Notes: generated by a model not told the origin, from the sequence alone. A stretch of DNA of 5,884 nucleotides from Alphaproteobacteria bacterium (GCA_028716765.1 JAQUPC010000120.1:1-5884), one strand, 5' to 3'. Positions 1 through 5,454 are shown, counted from the first letter of the stretch. A program made the numbers and translations.

Positions 1-1
1 C

Positions 2-370
2 GACAAGCGGCGAGAACGGGTCGGCGAATCCGAAGTCATGAACATCATCGGCGACGTGAAGGGCCGCACGTGCCTGTTGCTGGACGATATCGTGGACAGC
101 GCCGGCACGCTTTGCAACGCGTCCGTGGCCCTGCTTGATAAAGGCGCAAAGGCGGTTTCCGCCTACTGCACGCACGGCGTTTTGTCCGGCAAGGCGGTCG
201 AACGTATCGCGGCCTCGCCGTTGGAGTACATAACCGTTACGGACTCCATACCGGCCACCGAAGCCGTCGCCGCATGCAAAAAAATAAGGTATTTGAGCGT
301 TGCGCCGCTTCTGGCCGAAGCCGTCGAACGCATCAGCCACGAACGCTCGGTCTCGAGCCTGTTTGGCTAA
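2..370 (+). CDS. prs: Ribose-phosphate pyrophosphokinase (PRPP synthetase), C-terminal part
   Basis: The enzyme makes 5-phosphoribosyl-1-pyrophosphate from ribose 5-phosphate and ATP in the cytosol, feeding purine, pyrimidine, histidine, tryptophan and NAD synthesis. The frame is open from base 2, so the gene starts before the window; 122 residues are visible of a usual length of about 310-315. The fragment begins DKRRER, a conserved Prs stretch. The PRPP-binding loop DDIVDSAGT is at fragment residues 28-36, THGVLSG follows, and the protein ends in the family's typical SVSSLF tail. An in-frame ATG at 38 lies inside the conserved domain and is not the start. All expected C-terminal landmarks are present, with no sign of damage. 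The prs-rplY-pth order is common in Alphaproteobacteria. Identification is secure. Confidence 0.97.
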   Translation, partial: DKRRERVGESEVMNIIGDVKGRTCLLLDDIVDSAGTLCNASVALLDKGAKAVSAYCTHGVLSGKAVERIAASPLEYITVTDSIPATEAVAACKKIRYLSVAPLLAEAVERISHERSVSSLFG

Positions 371-396
371 TTAACGCTGTATCGCTTTGATCAAAA

Positions 397-413
397 GGCT
401 TAATCCATAAGCC
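397..413 (+). terminator. Weak hairpin downstream of prs
   Basis: GGCTTA (397-402) pairs with TAAGCC (408-413) across a five-base loop, 27 bases after the prs stop, followed by the A/T-rich GCAATATTT. The stem is short and there is no true U-tract, so it is at best a weak intrinsic terminator. A perfect 10-base palindrome, TTTGATCAAA, lies just upstream at 386-395. No convincing promoter could be placed in the 371-511 gap. Confidence 0.25.
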
Positions 414-462
414 GCAATATTTAGGTTGATGCCCTTTTCATAACATTGTAGGAAACACCCGC

Positions 463-484
463 GCCAGCACCCCTGGAGGCTGGC
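463..484 (+). promoter_or_regulatory. Leader hairpin upstream of rplY
   Basis: GCCAGC (463-468) pairs with GCTGGC (479-484) around a ten-base loop. It ends 16 bases before the AGGAG ribosome-binding site (501-505), with no U-run after it, so it does not look like a terminator. It could be a leader structure affecting rplY translation or mRNA stability, but that is inference from position and pairing alone. Confidence 0.25.
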
Positions 485-511
485 CCATAAGTTAACCATT
501 AGGAGCAGAAC

Positions 512-1270
512 ATGACGCAAGAAGTAATAACGCTTGCGGCTGTAATGCGTGATCGCGCCGGCAAGGGGGCCGCTCACGTCATTCGCCGCGCAGGAAGCAT
601 TCCCGCTGTCATCTATGGCGACAAAAAACCGCCGATGACGATCACTATGAGCCTGAATCTGGCTGAGCGCCATGTGCACAAGACCAGCTTCTTCACCAAC
701 CTTTTCGATATCGAGGTCGATGGCAAAAAGCACCGCGTGTTGCCGCGGGATGCCCAGTTCGACCCGGTCTCCGACCGCCCCCTGCACATCGACTTCCTGC
801 GCGTATCGCCGAAGACGAAGGTTCGCGTGGCGATCCCGGTTCAGTTCATCAACGCCGACAAGTCGCCGGGTATCAAGCGCGGCGGCACACTGAACGTCGT
901 GCACCACGAAATCGAAGTCACGTGCGCCCCCGACAAGATCCCGGCGAAGTTCGAAGTCAGCCTTGAAGGCTTGCAGATCGGCGACGCCGTGCACATGAGC
1001 GTCATCAAGATGCCCGAAGGTGTCAAGCCGACGTCCGGGGAAAAGGGTTACACGATCGCCTCGATCGCCGTCCCGTCCAGCGTCCGTTCGGAAGCAGCGG
1101 ACGCAGCAGCGGCCTCCGCCGCGGCAGCTGCAGCCCCGGCTGCGGAAGCGGCTCCGGCGGCTGGCGCCAAAGCAGCGGCTCCGGCAGCGGGCGACAAGGC
1201 GGCGGCGGCTCCGGCTGCAGGCGCCAAACCGGCAGCTGGCGCCAAGCCCGCAGCCGGCGGCAAGAAGTAA
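512..1270 (+). CDS. rplY: Large ribosomal subunit protein bL25 (CTC form) with Ala/Pro/Gly/Lys-rich tail
   Basis: bL25 binds 5S rRNA in the large ribosomal subunit; the long two-domain form is called CTC or TL5. The start is fixed by AGGAG (501-505), six bases before the ATG. The N-terminal 5S-binding domain occupies roughly residues 1-97, with the typical RAGKGAAHVIRRAGSIPAVIYG-like region near 15-36 and HIDFLRV at 92-98. The CTC beta domain spans about 98-187. Residues 194-252 form a low-complexity tail of Ala, Pro, Gly and Lys ending in GGKK, built from about five [A]PAAGxK-like repeats. Tails of this sort are usual in alphaproteobacterial bL25, though this one is long and strongly repetitive. 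The tail is probably disordered and, being basic, may contact rRNA (inference). Total length is 252 residues. The gene sits between prs and pth, as expected. Confidence 0.96.
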   Translation: MTQEVITLAAVMRDRAGKGAAHVIRRAGSIPAVIYGDKKPPMTITMSLNLAERHVHKTSFFTNLFDIEVDGKKHRVLPRDAQFDPVSDRPLHIDFLRVSPKTKVRVAIPVQFINADKSPGIKRGGTLNVVHHEIEVTCAPDKIPAKFEVSLEGLQIGDAVHMSVIKMPEGVKPTSGEKGYTIASIAVPSSVRSEAADAAAASAAAAAAPAAEAAPAAGAKAAAPAAGDKAAAAPAAGAKPAAGAKPAAGGKK

Positions 1271-1284
1271 ACCCTTTGGGTTTT
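1269..1284 (+). terminator. Small hairpin with T-run at the rplY stop
   Basis: AAACCC (1269-1274, including the last two bases of the stop codon) pairs with GGGTTT (1278-1283) around TTT, followed by one more T and then ATGC. The stem has only three G-C pairs, so termination would be weak. The larger hairpins of the repeat at 1310-1441 lie just downstream and may matter more for the transcript end. Confidence 0.3.
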
Positions 1285-1309
1285 ATGCAAAGGCAGTTTA
1301 CGATCAAGC

Positions 1310-1441
1310 AGAATCCCTCTCCCCTTGGGGAGAGGAAGCGAAAACTTTGGCTTGCGTAAGCAAGTCATTAGTTTTCGCAGGTGAGGGGTCAACTTTTACA
1401 TACCCCTCCCCTAACCCCTCCCTCAAGGGGAGGGGGATTCT
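1310..1441 (+). repeat. Structured intergenic repeat, copy A (full length, 132 bp, MITE/REP-like)
   Basis: This is the first of three related C/G-rich repeats in the window. Its ends form an imperfect inverted repeat, AGAATCCCTCTCCCCTTG on the left and the complement of AAGGGGAGGGGGATTCT on the right. Inside are several hairpins. CCTCTCCCC (1316-1324) pairs with GGGGAGAGG (1327-1335). GCGAAAACT (1338-1346) pairs with AGTTTTCGC (1370-1378), enclosing CTTGC/GCAAG (1351-1355 with 1360-1364). AGGGGT pairs with ACCCCT across CAACTTTTACAT. A final C-rich/G-rich hairpin forms the right end. No coding capacity is apparent. It fills most of the rplY-pth gap and would be transcribed if the two genes share a message. 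It resembles non-autonomous palindromic elements spread by a transposase acting in trans, but no source element is visible here. Confidence 0.85.
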
Positions 1442-1465
1442 ACAGTGCTTGCGTATGAGGAAATT

Positions 1466-2035
1466 ATGGCTCACCCCAAACATCTTATCGTCGGACTCGG
1501 TAATCCCGGGCCCGAATATGCGAACACGCGCCACAACGCCGGCGCTATGGCCGTGGACGCGATTGCGTCTACCGTCCGCGCCCCGCCGTGGCAACGCAAG
1601 TTCAAAAGCAAAATCACAACGGCCAATCTCGACGGGCAAGCTTTCCTGCTTATCAAGCCGAAGACGTTTATGAACCTGTCCGGCGAGGCCGTTGGCGACG
1701 CGATGCGCTTTTACAAGCTCGCCCCCGCCAACGTGATCGTGTTTCATGACGAAGTCGACCTTCCGCCCGGAAAAGTGAAGGTCAAGCAAGGCGGCGGCCA
1801 TGCAGGGCATAACGGCCTGAAATCCGTCGACGCGCACATCGGTCCGGATTACTGGCGCGTGCGGATCGGCGTCGGCCATCCCGGCAATCCCGACGCGGTG
1901 GCCGATTATGTGCTGCACGATTTTGCCAAGGCCGACAAAGTCTGGCTGGAACCTCTACTCAAGAATATCGCGGAATATTTTCCCCTCCTCCTGCAGGGCA
2001 AGAGGGAAGAATTCATCCGCCGGTTGAATAGTTAG
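1466..2035 (+). CDS. pth: Peptidyl-tRNA hydrolase (Pth1 family)
   Basis: Pth cleaves the ester bond of peptidyl-tRNAs that fall off the ribosome, returning free tRNA; it is an essential cytosolic enzyme in many bacteria. The ATG at 1466 is chosen because GAGG (1457-1460) lies five bases upstream and the protein then opens with the usual LIVGLGNPG. An in-frame GTG at 1445 would add seven residues from the repeat end. Family motifs by residue: GLGNPGPEYANTRHNAG at 10-26 with Asn13 and catalytic His23, KPKTFMNLSG at 64-73 with Asn70, FHDEVDLPPG at 93-102 with Asp95, and GGHAGHNGLKS at 110-120 with Asn116. Length is 189 residues, normal for the family. The next repeat copy starts at the base after the TAG. 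No defect is seen. Confidence 0.97.
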   Translation: MAHPKHLIVGLGNPGPEYANTRHNAGAMAVDAIASTVRAPPWQRKFKSKITTANLDGQAFLLIKPKTFMNLSGEAVGDAMRFYKLAPANVIVFHDEVDLPPGKVKVKQGGGHAGHNGLKSVDAHIGPDYWRVRIGVGHPGNPDAVADYVLHDFAKADKVWLEPLLKNIAEYFPLLLQGKREEFIRRLNS

Positions 2036-2112
2036 CCCCTCTCCCCTTGAGGGAGAGGAAGCAAAAACTTGGGTTTGCGAAAGCAAGCCCTTAGTTTTTG
2101 CAGGTGAGGGGG
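2036..2112 (+). repeat. Structured intergenic repeat, copy B (shortened, 77 bp)
   Basis: This copy begins immediately after the pth stop codon and holds only the left half of the element seen at 1310-1441. CCTCTCCC (2038-2045) pairs with GGGAGAGG (2051-2058). GCAAAAACT (2061-2069) pairs with AGTTTTTGC (2093-2101), enclosing GGGTTTGC (2071-2078) with GCAAGCCC (2083-2090), which matches apart from one G-T pair. It ends at GCAGGTGAGGGGG. The right half of copies A and C, starting TCAACTTTTACAT, is missing. The outer CCCCTC and GAGGGG also pair, so the half element can fold into one closed structure. It lies between convergent genes and may act as the end of the pth message, with TTTCTTTATTT directly after it. 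The remaining bases to 2174 show nothing further. Confidence 0.8.
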
Positions 2113-2174
2113 TTTCTTTATTTAACGCTCCTCAAAATTGTAAGCCTATTTCAATCCCCCACAACTTGATCTGA

Positions 2175-2843
2175 TTATACCGTAAGCAACCTGAGTAAAT
2201 CTTCCGGCTCTCCGGCCAGGACCGTAGCTCCCGCCTCCGTCAATTCTTCACGCGAGCCATAGCCCCAGCAAACGCCGACGCCCTTAACGCCGTTCTTTTT
2301 CGCCCCGAGGATATCGAACTTCCTGTCGCCGATCATGACCGTCTCCTGCGGCGAGAGTTTTTCTTCTTCAAGCACATACGCAATCAGCTCGCCCTTGTCG
2401 CCCCGCGTTCCGTCAAGTTCCGCGCCGTAAACTTTGGCGAAAAAGCCGTGCATGGAAAAATGCCGGACGATCTTTTCGGAAATTGCCGTCGGCTTCGACG
2501 TAACGACCATGAGCCGCCTGCCCCCTTGCCAAAGCCGCCCAAGCACATCCGGTATGGCCGGATAAGGCTTGTTTTCGGTCACGCCTTTTTCTTCGGCAAT
2601 ATAGCGCCGCCGGTATATACGAACCGCCTGCTCGACCAGATCGGGATCGTCCGTTTGCAGCAGATTCATGAAATTCTGCCTCAGCGGCGGCCCTATGCAG
2701 GCGGTTAACGCCTCCGGGGCGGGCGCGGCCCTGCCCAATCGCTCCAGCGCATAGACAAGGCTCTTCGTAATGCCCTCTTTGGGGTCGGTCAGGGTGCCGT
2801 CCAGGTCGAAAAGCACGGTTTTGCAGTCTTGTATTGCCGCCAT
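2175..2843 (-). CDS. HAD-superfamily phosphatase, phosphoglycolate-phosphatase-like (subfamily IA)
   Basis: This is a haloacid-dehalogenase-fold hydrolase, probably a cytosolic phosphatase acting on a small phosphorylated metabolite such as phosphoglycolate, a sugar phosphate or a nucleotide. The exact substrate cannot be read from the sequence. Numbered from the ATG at 2843: motif I DLDGTLTD at 13-20 with nucleophile Asp13 and acid/base Asp15, motif II VTSKP at 114-118, the motif III Lys near 150, and motif IV GDRKFD at 172-177. The helical cap lies between motifs I and II, at about residues 20-95. Length is 222 residues, normal. A TTG at 2849 would add two residues, and neither start has a clear ribosome-binding site. 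The gene is convergent with pth and divergent from the broken DUF4258 frame at 2869, leaving only 25 bases between the starts. A gph assignment is plausible but unproven. Confidence 0.9.
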   Translation of the reverse strand: MAAIQDCKTVLFDLDGTLTDPKEGITKSLVYALERLGRAAPAPEALTACIGPPLRQNFMNLLQTDDPDLVEQAVRIYRRRYIAEEKGVTENKPYPAIPDVLGRLWQGGRRLMVVTSKPTAISEKIVRHFSMHGFFAKVYGAELDGTRGDKGELIAYVLEEEKLSPQETVMIGDRKFDILGAKKNGVKGVGVCWGYGSREELTEAGATVLAGEPEDLLRLLTV

Positions 2844-2898
2844 TGCCAATAGCTTTTATCATGTTCCCATGAAGACGACACGCTATTTTCGCTATGGG

Positions 2899-3062
2899 GC
2901 CCTCTCCCCTTGGGGAGAGGAAGCAAAAACCTGGCGTTACAACTTGTCCGCCGAACCCCGGACTTGATCCGGGGGAGGGCGGACGTAACGCCTTGGTTTT
3001 TGCAGGTGAGGGGTCAACTTTTTACATACCCCGCCCCTAACCCCTCCCCAAGGGGAGGGGGA
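2899..3062 (+). repeat. Structured intergenic repeat, copy C (164 bp) with an enlarged central arm
   Basis: This is a full-length copy of the element at 1310-1441. Its ends, CCCTCTCCCCTTGGGGAGAGG on the left and CCCTCCCCAAGGGGAGGGGG-like on the right, form an imperfect inverted repeat. CCTCTCCCC (2901-2909) pairs with GGGGAGAGG (2912-2920). GCAAAAACC (2923-2931) pairs with GGTTTTTGC (2995-3003). The arm inside differs from copies A and B: GGCGTTAC (2933-2940) pairs with GTAACGCC (2985-2992), then GTCCGCC (2946-2952) with GGCGGAC (2978-2984), then CCCCGGA (2956-2962) with TCCGGGG (2968-2974) around CTTGA. The right part, TCAACTTTTTACATACCCC, matches copy A closely. It lies between the two ends of the broken DUF4258 frame and upstream of DUF2283 and ychF. 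Confidence 0.85.
2956..2974. repeat. CCGGACTTGATCCGG-type alphaproteobacterial palindrome nested in copy C
   Basis: CCCCGGA-CTTGA-TCCGGGG forms a perfect seven-pair hairpin at the tip of copy C's central arm. This short palindrome is a frequent intergenic motif in many alphaproteobacterial genomes (established knowledge, from memory). Copies A and B have unrelated short sequences in the same place, so it looks like a second repeat type that entered or replaced the loop of the larger element. Confidence 0.7.
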
Positions 3063-3169
3063 CTTTACGGCTATTGCTGAATAGTCAGTTCATCAGTCCG
3101 ATGGTATTAAAGACAGACGGAACGATTCACAACGCCTTCCCCGATCGCACTTTCAAGAGGAACTGAACA

Positions 3170-3409
3170 ATGAAGATCAGATATTACGCCGAGACGGACA
3201 GTCTCTACATCGAACTTCTGCCACAGCCCGGCACCGATGTTGCCGTCGTTGGCGACCATATTCGCATTGATACGGATGCCAAAGGCCGCGCCGTAGGCAT
3301 AGATATCGACAACGCCAGCAAATATTATGACGTAAATAATCTCGAGGCTAGCGGCATCCCCGCCATCCGCGTACTGGCCTCTTCCCGGCCTGCTGCCGGA
3401 ACACAATAA
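3170..3409 (+). CDS. DUF2283 family protein (probable orphan partner of DUF4258)
   Basis: This 79-residue cytosolic protein begins MKIRYYAETDSLYIELL, the typical start of DUF2283 proteins, and continues with IDTDAKGRAVGIDIDNAS at about residues 33-50, matching the family's D-x-D/x-G-x-x-x-G-I-E/D-I pattern. The last 12 or so residues (ASSRPAAGTQ) look like a free tail. The start is supported by AAGAGG (3155-3160), nine bases upstream; that site lies inside the end of the broken DUF4258 frame, so the two were once translationally linked. ychF follows after 21 bases, so they may share a message. DUF2283 genes often accompany DUF4258 genes, and an antitoxin-like role has been supposed, but no biochemical function is certain. 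No damage is seen in this gene itself. Confidence 0.85.
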   Translation: MKIRYYAETDSLYIELLPQPGTDVAVVGDHIRIDTDAKGRAVGIDIDNASKYYDVNNLEASGIPAIRVLASSRPAAGTQ

Positions 3410-3430
3410 CTCTCCGAAAGATAGAAAATC

Positions 3431-4537
3431 ATGGGTTTTAATTGCGGCATCGTGGGATTGCCGAACGTCGGTAAATCGACGCTGTTCAACGCGCTGACGG
3501 CGACGGCAGCGGCGCAAGCCGCCAACTATCCTTTCTGCACCATCGAGCCGAACGTGGGCCGCGTAAGCGTGCCGGACGCGCGGCTGGACAAGCTTGCGGT
3601 CATCGCCAAGTCGGCCAAAACCGTGCCGACGCAGCTTGAGTTCGTGGACATCGCCGGGCTCGTGCGCGGCGCGTCCAGGGGCGAAGGCCTCGGCAACCAG
3701 TTTCTGGCCAACATCCGCGAGGTGGACGCCATCATCCATCTGCTGCGTTGTTTCGAGGACGGCGACGTCACCCACGTCGAAGGCTCCATCGACCCGTTGC
3801 GCGACGCCGAAGTGGTGGAAACCGAGCTTATGATCGCGGACATGGAAAGCCTCGAAAAGCGCCTGAACAGCGCCCAGAAAAAAGCCAAGAGCAACGATGC
3901 CGAGGCCAAGGAACAGATCGCCGTGATGGAGCCTGCCCTCGCCGCGCTTCAGGCCGGAAAGCCCGCGCGAACGATCCTGCCCGCGCTTTCGCCTGAACAA
4001 CGGAAAATCTTCAAGCAGTTGCAACTCATCACCGCCAAGCCTGTGCTTTACGTCGCCAACGTCGGCGAAAGCGACGCGGCGGCCGGCAACGCGTTTGCCG
4101 AAAAGGTAGCAGCCAAGGCCAAATCCGAAGGCGCGGAAAGCGTCGTGATCGCCGCCGCCATCGAGGCCGAAGTCGCCGTGCTCCCGAGCGAAGATGATAA
4201 AAAAGAGTTTCTGGATTCACTCGGTCTTAACGAGCCCGGCCTTAACCGCGTTATCCGCGCGGGCTACAAACTGCTAGACCTTCTGACCTTTTTCACGGTC
4301 GGCCCCAAGGAAGCGCGCGCATGGACCGTGCGGCGCGGCGCGACAGCCCCCGAAGCGGCGGGCGTGATCCATACCGATTTCGAGCGCGGCTTCATCAAGG
4401 CCGAAACCATCGATTACGCCAGCTACATTGCCTTTAACGGCGAATCCGGCGCGCGCGAAGCGGGCAAGTTGCGCATGGAAGGCAAAGACTATATCGTCAA
4501 GGACGGCGATATCTTTCACTTCAGGTTTAATGTTTGA
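3431..4537 (+). CDS. ychF: Ribosome-associated ATPase YchF (OLA1/Obg-family)
   Basis: YchF is a universally conserved P-loop NTPase of the Obg group that prefers ATP, binds ribosomes and affects stress responses such as oxidative stress. By residue: the P-loop GLPNVGKS is at 9-16; the switch II region DIAGLVRGASRGEGLGNQFL is at 73-92, without the usual catalytic Gln; a helical coiled-coil insert covers roughly 125-200; NVGE at 210-213 replaces the GTP-specific NKxD, as expected for ATP preference; and a C-terminal TGS domain spans about 285-368 and ends DGDIFHFRFNV. Length is 368 residues, normal. The ATG at 3431 has only a weak GAAAG (3416-3420) upstream. The last 32 bases before the stop codon completes are repeated exactly at 5423-5454, and the next gene's start overlaps this stop. 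The gene is intact. Confidence 0.97.
   Translation: MGFNCGIVGLPNVGKSTLFNALTATAAAQAANYPFCTIEPNVGRVSVPDARLDKLAVIAKSAKTVPTQLEFVDIAGLVRGASRGEGLGNQFLANIREVDAIIHLLRCFEDGDVTHVEGSIDPLRDAEVVETELMIADMESLEKRLNSAQKKAKSNDAEAKEQIAVMEPALAALQAGKPARTILPALSPEQRKIFKQLQLITAKPVLYVANVGESDAAAGNAFAEKVAAKAKSEGAESVVIAAAIEAEVAVLPSEDDKKEFLDSLGLNEPGLNRVIRAGYKLLDLLTFFTVGPKEARAWTVRRGATAPEAAGVIHTDFERGFIKAETIDYASYIAFNGESGAREAGKLRMEGKDYIVKDGDIFHFRFNV
4504..4535 (+). repeat. 32-bp direct repeat, copy 1 (3' end of ychF)
   Basis: Bases 4504-4535 are identical to 5423-5454. The sequence begins CGGCGATATCTTTC and ends GGTTTAATGTTT, coding the last residues of YchF plus the first base of its stop codon. Here the next bases make the stop TGA; in the other copy they make TAA. 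Identity stops abruptly on both sides (A versus G before it, G versus A after it), as for an integration core rather than a decayed gene duplication. Confidence 0.95.
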
Positions 4538-5378
4538 CGCTATGACGAGAACCTCCTGTTCCTGCGGTAACGAAATCGATCCGGGCGGAGCCGCCGACTG
4601 GCCTCTTGAAACCCTTAAAGAGGCGCTTCGCGATGCCCTTCGGCCGAAAAAGTCATACTGCATGATCGGCTCGTTGCACGTAAGCACTTCGCCGATGGAC
4701 GGGGCCGGAATAATCTTTGACAGCAGCGATGATCCGGAGTTCCGCAACAGGTTCAACACCGCCCTGCTTGAGATGCTGGCATCTATCGATCTTACGGAAA
4801 AAGGGGCAGCGAAAGAGGACGTCTTTTATACTGCCGAATTGATCACTGCGGTTGCGTGGTTCCTCGTCCCGGATGCAGGCGATAAGATCAAGGACAAGAT
4901 TCTCTCAAGAAAATATATGAACATACCTGAAATTCCCTATGCCTTGCCCGCGATAGCGCCTGATCTTCATTATATTCTTTTGCATGCTCTTCTGGATTAT
5001 CCGGATATACGGAACATCCCTGTATATGAAACATTCTTTTCGGAACGGAACGGGCGCTACGCCAACATGTGCTATCGCGGTTTATGGGAAAGCGATTACG
5101 AATACGGCATCCAATATCTGCCCCGTCTTGCTGCGTTCTATTTGGAAAATACGGAAATGCCCGGTAAATTTTCCGTTGAGTTCGGATTTTTTCTGGACAA
5201 GCACTTTTCCGCCTTTTGGGGAAATGGTCTGGACCGCATAAAACAGAACTGCCAAAATAAAGAAATCTATGCGTTGATACATGATGAACTTAACCGGTTC
5301 AGGCAAACAATCCCTGAATTAGGCACAACGCGAAACACGCCCCAAAGCTCTTTTCCGCCATTAACCCCTAACCCGTAG
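4530..5378 (+). CDS. Hypothetical protein, unrecognised, within the segment flanked by the 32-bp repeats
   Basis: I do not recognise this 282-residue protein. It starts at ATG 4530, overlapping the ychF stop by eight bases, with AGG (4523-4525) as a weak ribosome-binding site; ATG 4542 (second Met, residue 5) is an alternative. The frame also extends back into ychF to 4428, but that part is shadow. No signal peptide or membrane segment is apparent. Near the N-terminus is a CSCGNEID cysteine pair (Cys10 and Cys12). The middle and C-terminal parts are rich in aromatic and acidic residues and look mainly helical (for example GLWESDYEYGIQYLPRLAAFYLEN-like, around 190-215). It ends in a Pro-rich SSFPPLTPNP tail. 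Base use is more A+T-rich than its neighbours: by hand count 23 of 60 G+C at 4981-5040, against 37 of 60 in ychF at 3721-3780. Acquisition by transfer is likely (inference). Confidence 0.75.
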   Translation: MFDAMTRTSCSCGNEIDPGGAADWPLETLKEALRDALRPKKSYCMIGSLHVSTSPMDGAGIIFDSSDDPEFRNRFNTALLEMLASIDLTEKGAAKEDVFYTAELITAVAWFLVPDAGDKIKDKILSRKYMNIPEIPYALPAIAPDLHYILLHALLDYPDIRNIPVYETFFSERNGRYANMCYRGLWESDYEYGIQYLPRLAAFYLENTEMPGKFSVEFGFFLDKHFSAFWGNGLDRIKQNCQNKEIYALIHDELNRFRQTIPELGTTRNTPQSSFPPLTPNP

Positions 5379-5387
5379 CCTCTAACC

Positions 5388-5399
5388 ATGTCCGGACAT
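5388..5399. repeat. Perfect 12-bp palindrome ATGTCCGGACAT
   Basis: Bases 5388-5399 read the same on both strands. The palindrome lies 23 bases before the second 32-bp repeat copy, at the end of the putative inserted segment, and includes the ATG of the chimeric frame. It could be a protein-binding or recombination-related site, or chance. Confidence 0.3.
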
Positions 5400-5422
5400 T
5401 CCCACGCCAAAACCGTTGCCGG

Positions 5423-5454
5423 CGGCGATATCTTTCACTTCAGGTTTAATGTTT
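5423..5454 (+). repeat. 32-bp direct repeat, copy 2 (displaced ychF end)
   Basis: This is an exact match to 4504-4535 with an offset of 919 bases. It keeps the YchF reading frame and is followed by AA, giving a TAA stop. The ATG that starts the hypothetical gene in copy 1 is also present here (5449), but leads to a stop after seven codons. The convergent gene's stop codon begins within the last bases of this repeat. Confidence 0.95.

Larger units (their letters stand above)
2869..3166 (+). pseudogene. DUF4258-like gene remnant, two ends separated by repeat copy C
   Basis: Two pieces of one lost gene appear to flank the repeat. On the left, ATG at 2869 reads MKTTRYFRY and then runs into the repeat, meeting a stop at about 2967. 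On the right, in a different frame, bases 3101-3163 read MVLK, then TDGTIHNAFPDRTFKRN, then TGA at 3164-3166. From memory of the family, MKTTxYF starts and HNAFPDRxFK ends are typical of short proteins of about 80-90 residues annotated DUF4258, often encoded just before a DUF2283 gene. That is exactly the arrangement here: the stop is three bases before the DUF2283 start. The middle of the protein is absent, so this is not a clean insertion; sequence was also lost. DUF4258 proteins are suspected toxins of the RelE/BrnT type, but that role is prediction. Confidence 0.62.
4536..5454 (+). mobile_element. Candidate 919-bp insertion at the 3' end of ychF (unique segment plus one 32-bp repeat)
   Basis: The segment between the two 32-bp repeats carries one A+T-rich gene of unknown function and no integrase or transposase. 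Removing it (one repeat plus the 887 unique bases) would leave ychF intact with stop TAA (now 5454-5456), its end overlapping the stop codon (TTA, 5453-5455) of the convergent minus-strand gene. That restored junction looks natural, which favours insertion. Integration at a gene's 3' end with restoration of its last codons is typical of tyrosine-recombinase islands. The absence of a recombinase would make this a remnant or an element moved in trans. A target duplication of 32 bases is too long for known insertion sequences. A recombination or assembly artefact remains possible. Confidence 0.45.

Noticed and set aside
371..994. Long minus-strand frame opposite the prs-rplY gap and rplY
   Set aside because: It is a shadow of rplY: the opposite strand carries a clear bL25 with a good ribosome-binding site, and this frame shows no family resemblance.
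1445..1465. GTG start for pth at 1445
   Set aside because: It would begin directly at the repeat end without a ribosome-binding site; GAGG five bases before the ATG at 1466 fits better and gives the usual Pth N-terminus.
1304..1918. Minus-strand frame of 204 codons opposite pth
   Set aside because: It runs through a repeat element and the conserved pth coding region; its sequence is the antisense of Pth motifs.
3000..3028. Outward promoter in repeat copy C (TTGCAG, 17 bases, TACATA)
   Set aside because: Each hexamer matches the consensus at only about three of six positions, and the same sequence in copy A has no better match.
1310..3062. The three repeats as a CRISPR array
   Set aside because: The copies are over 700 bases apart, separated by genes, differ in length and are mostly self-complementary; there are no short regular spacers.
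3107..4024. Minus-strand frame of 305 codons opposite DUF2283 and ychF
   Set aside because: It spans two well-identified plus-strand genes and is a high-G+C antisense shadow.
4428..4529. Extended start of the hypothetical gene inside ychF
   Set aside because: The extra 34 codons are an out-of-frame reading of the conserved YchF TGS domain; the start at 4530 is the economical choice.
5361..5387. TAACCCCTAACCC-like stretch after the hypothetical gene as a fourth repeat copy or telomere-like repeat
   Set aside because: Only about ten bases match the right part of repeat copies A and C, and there is no hairpin structure; too short to support.
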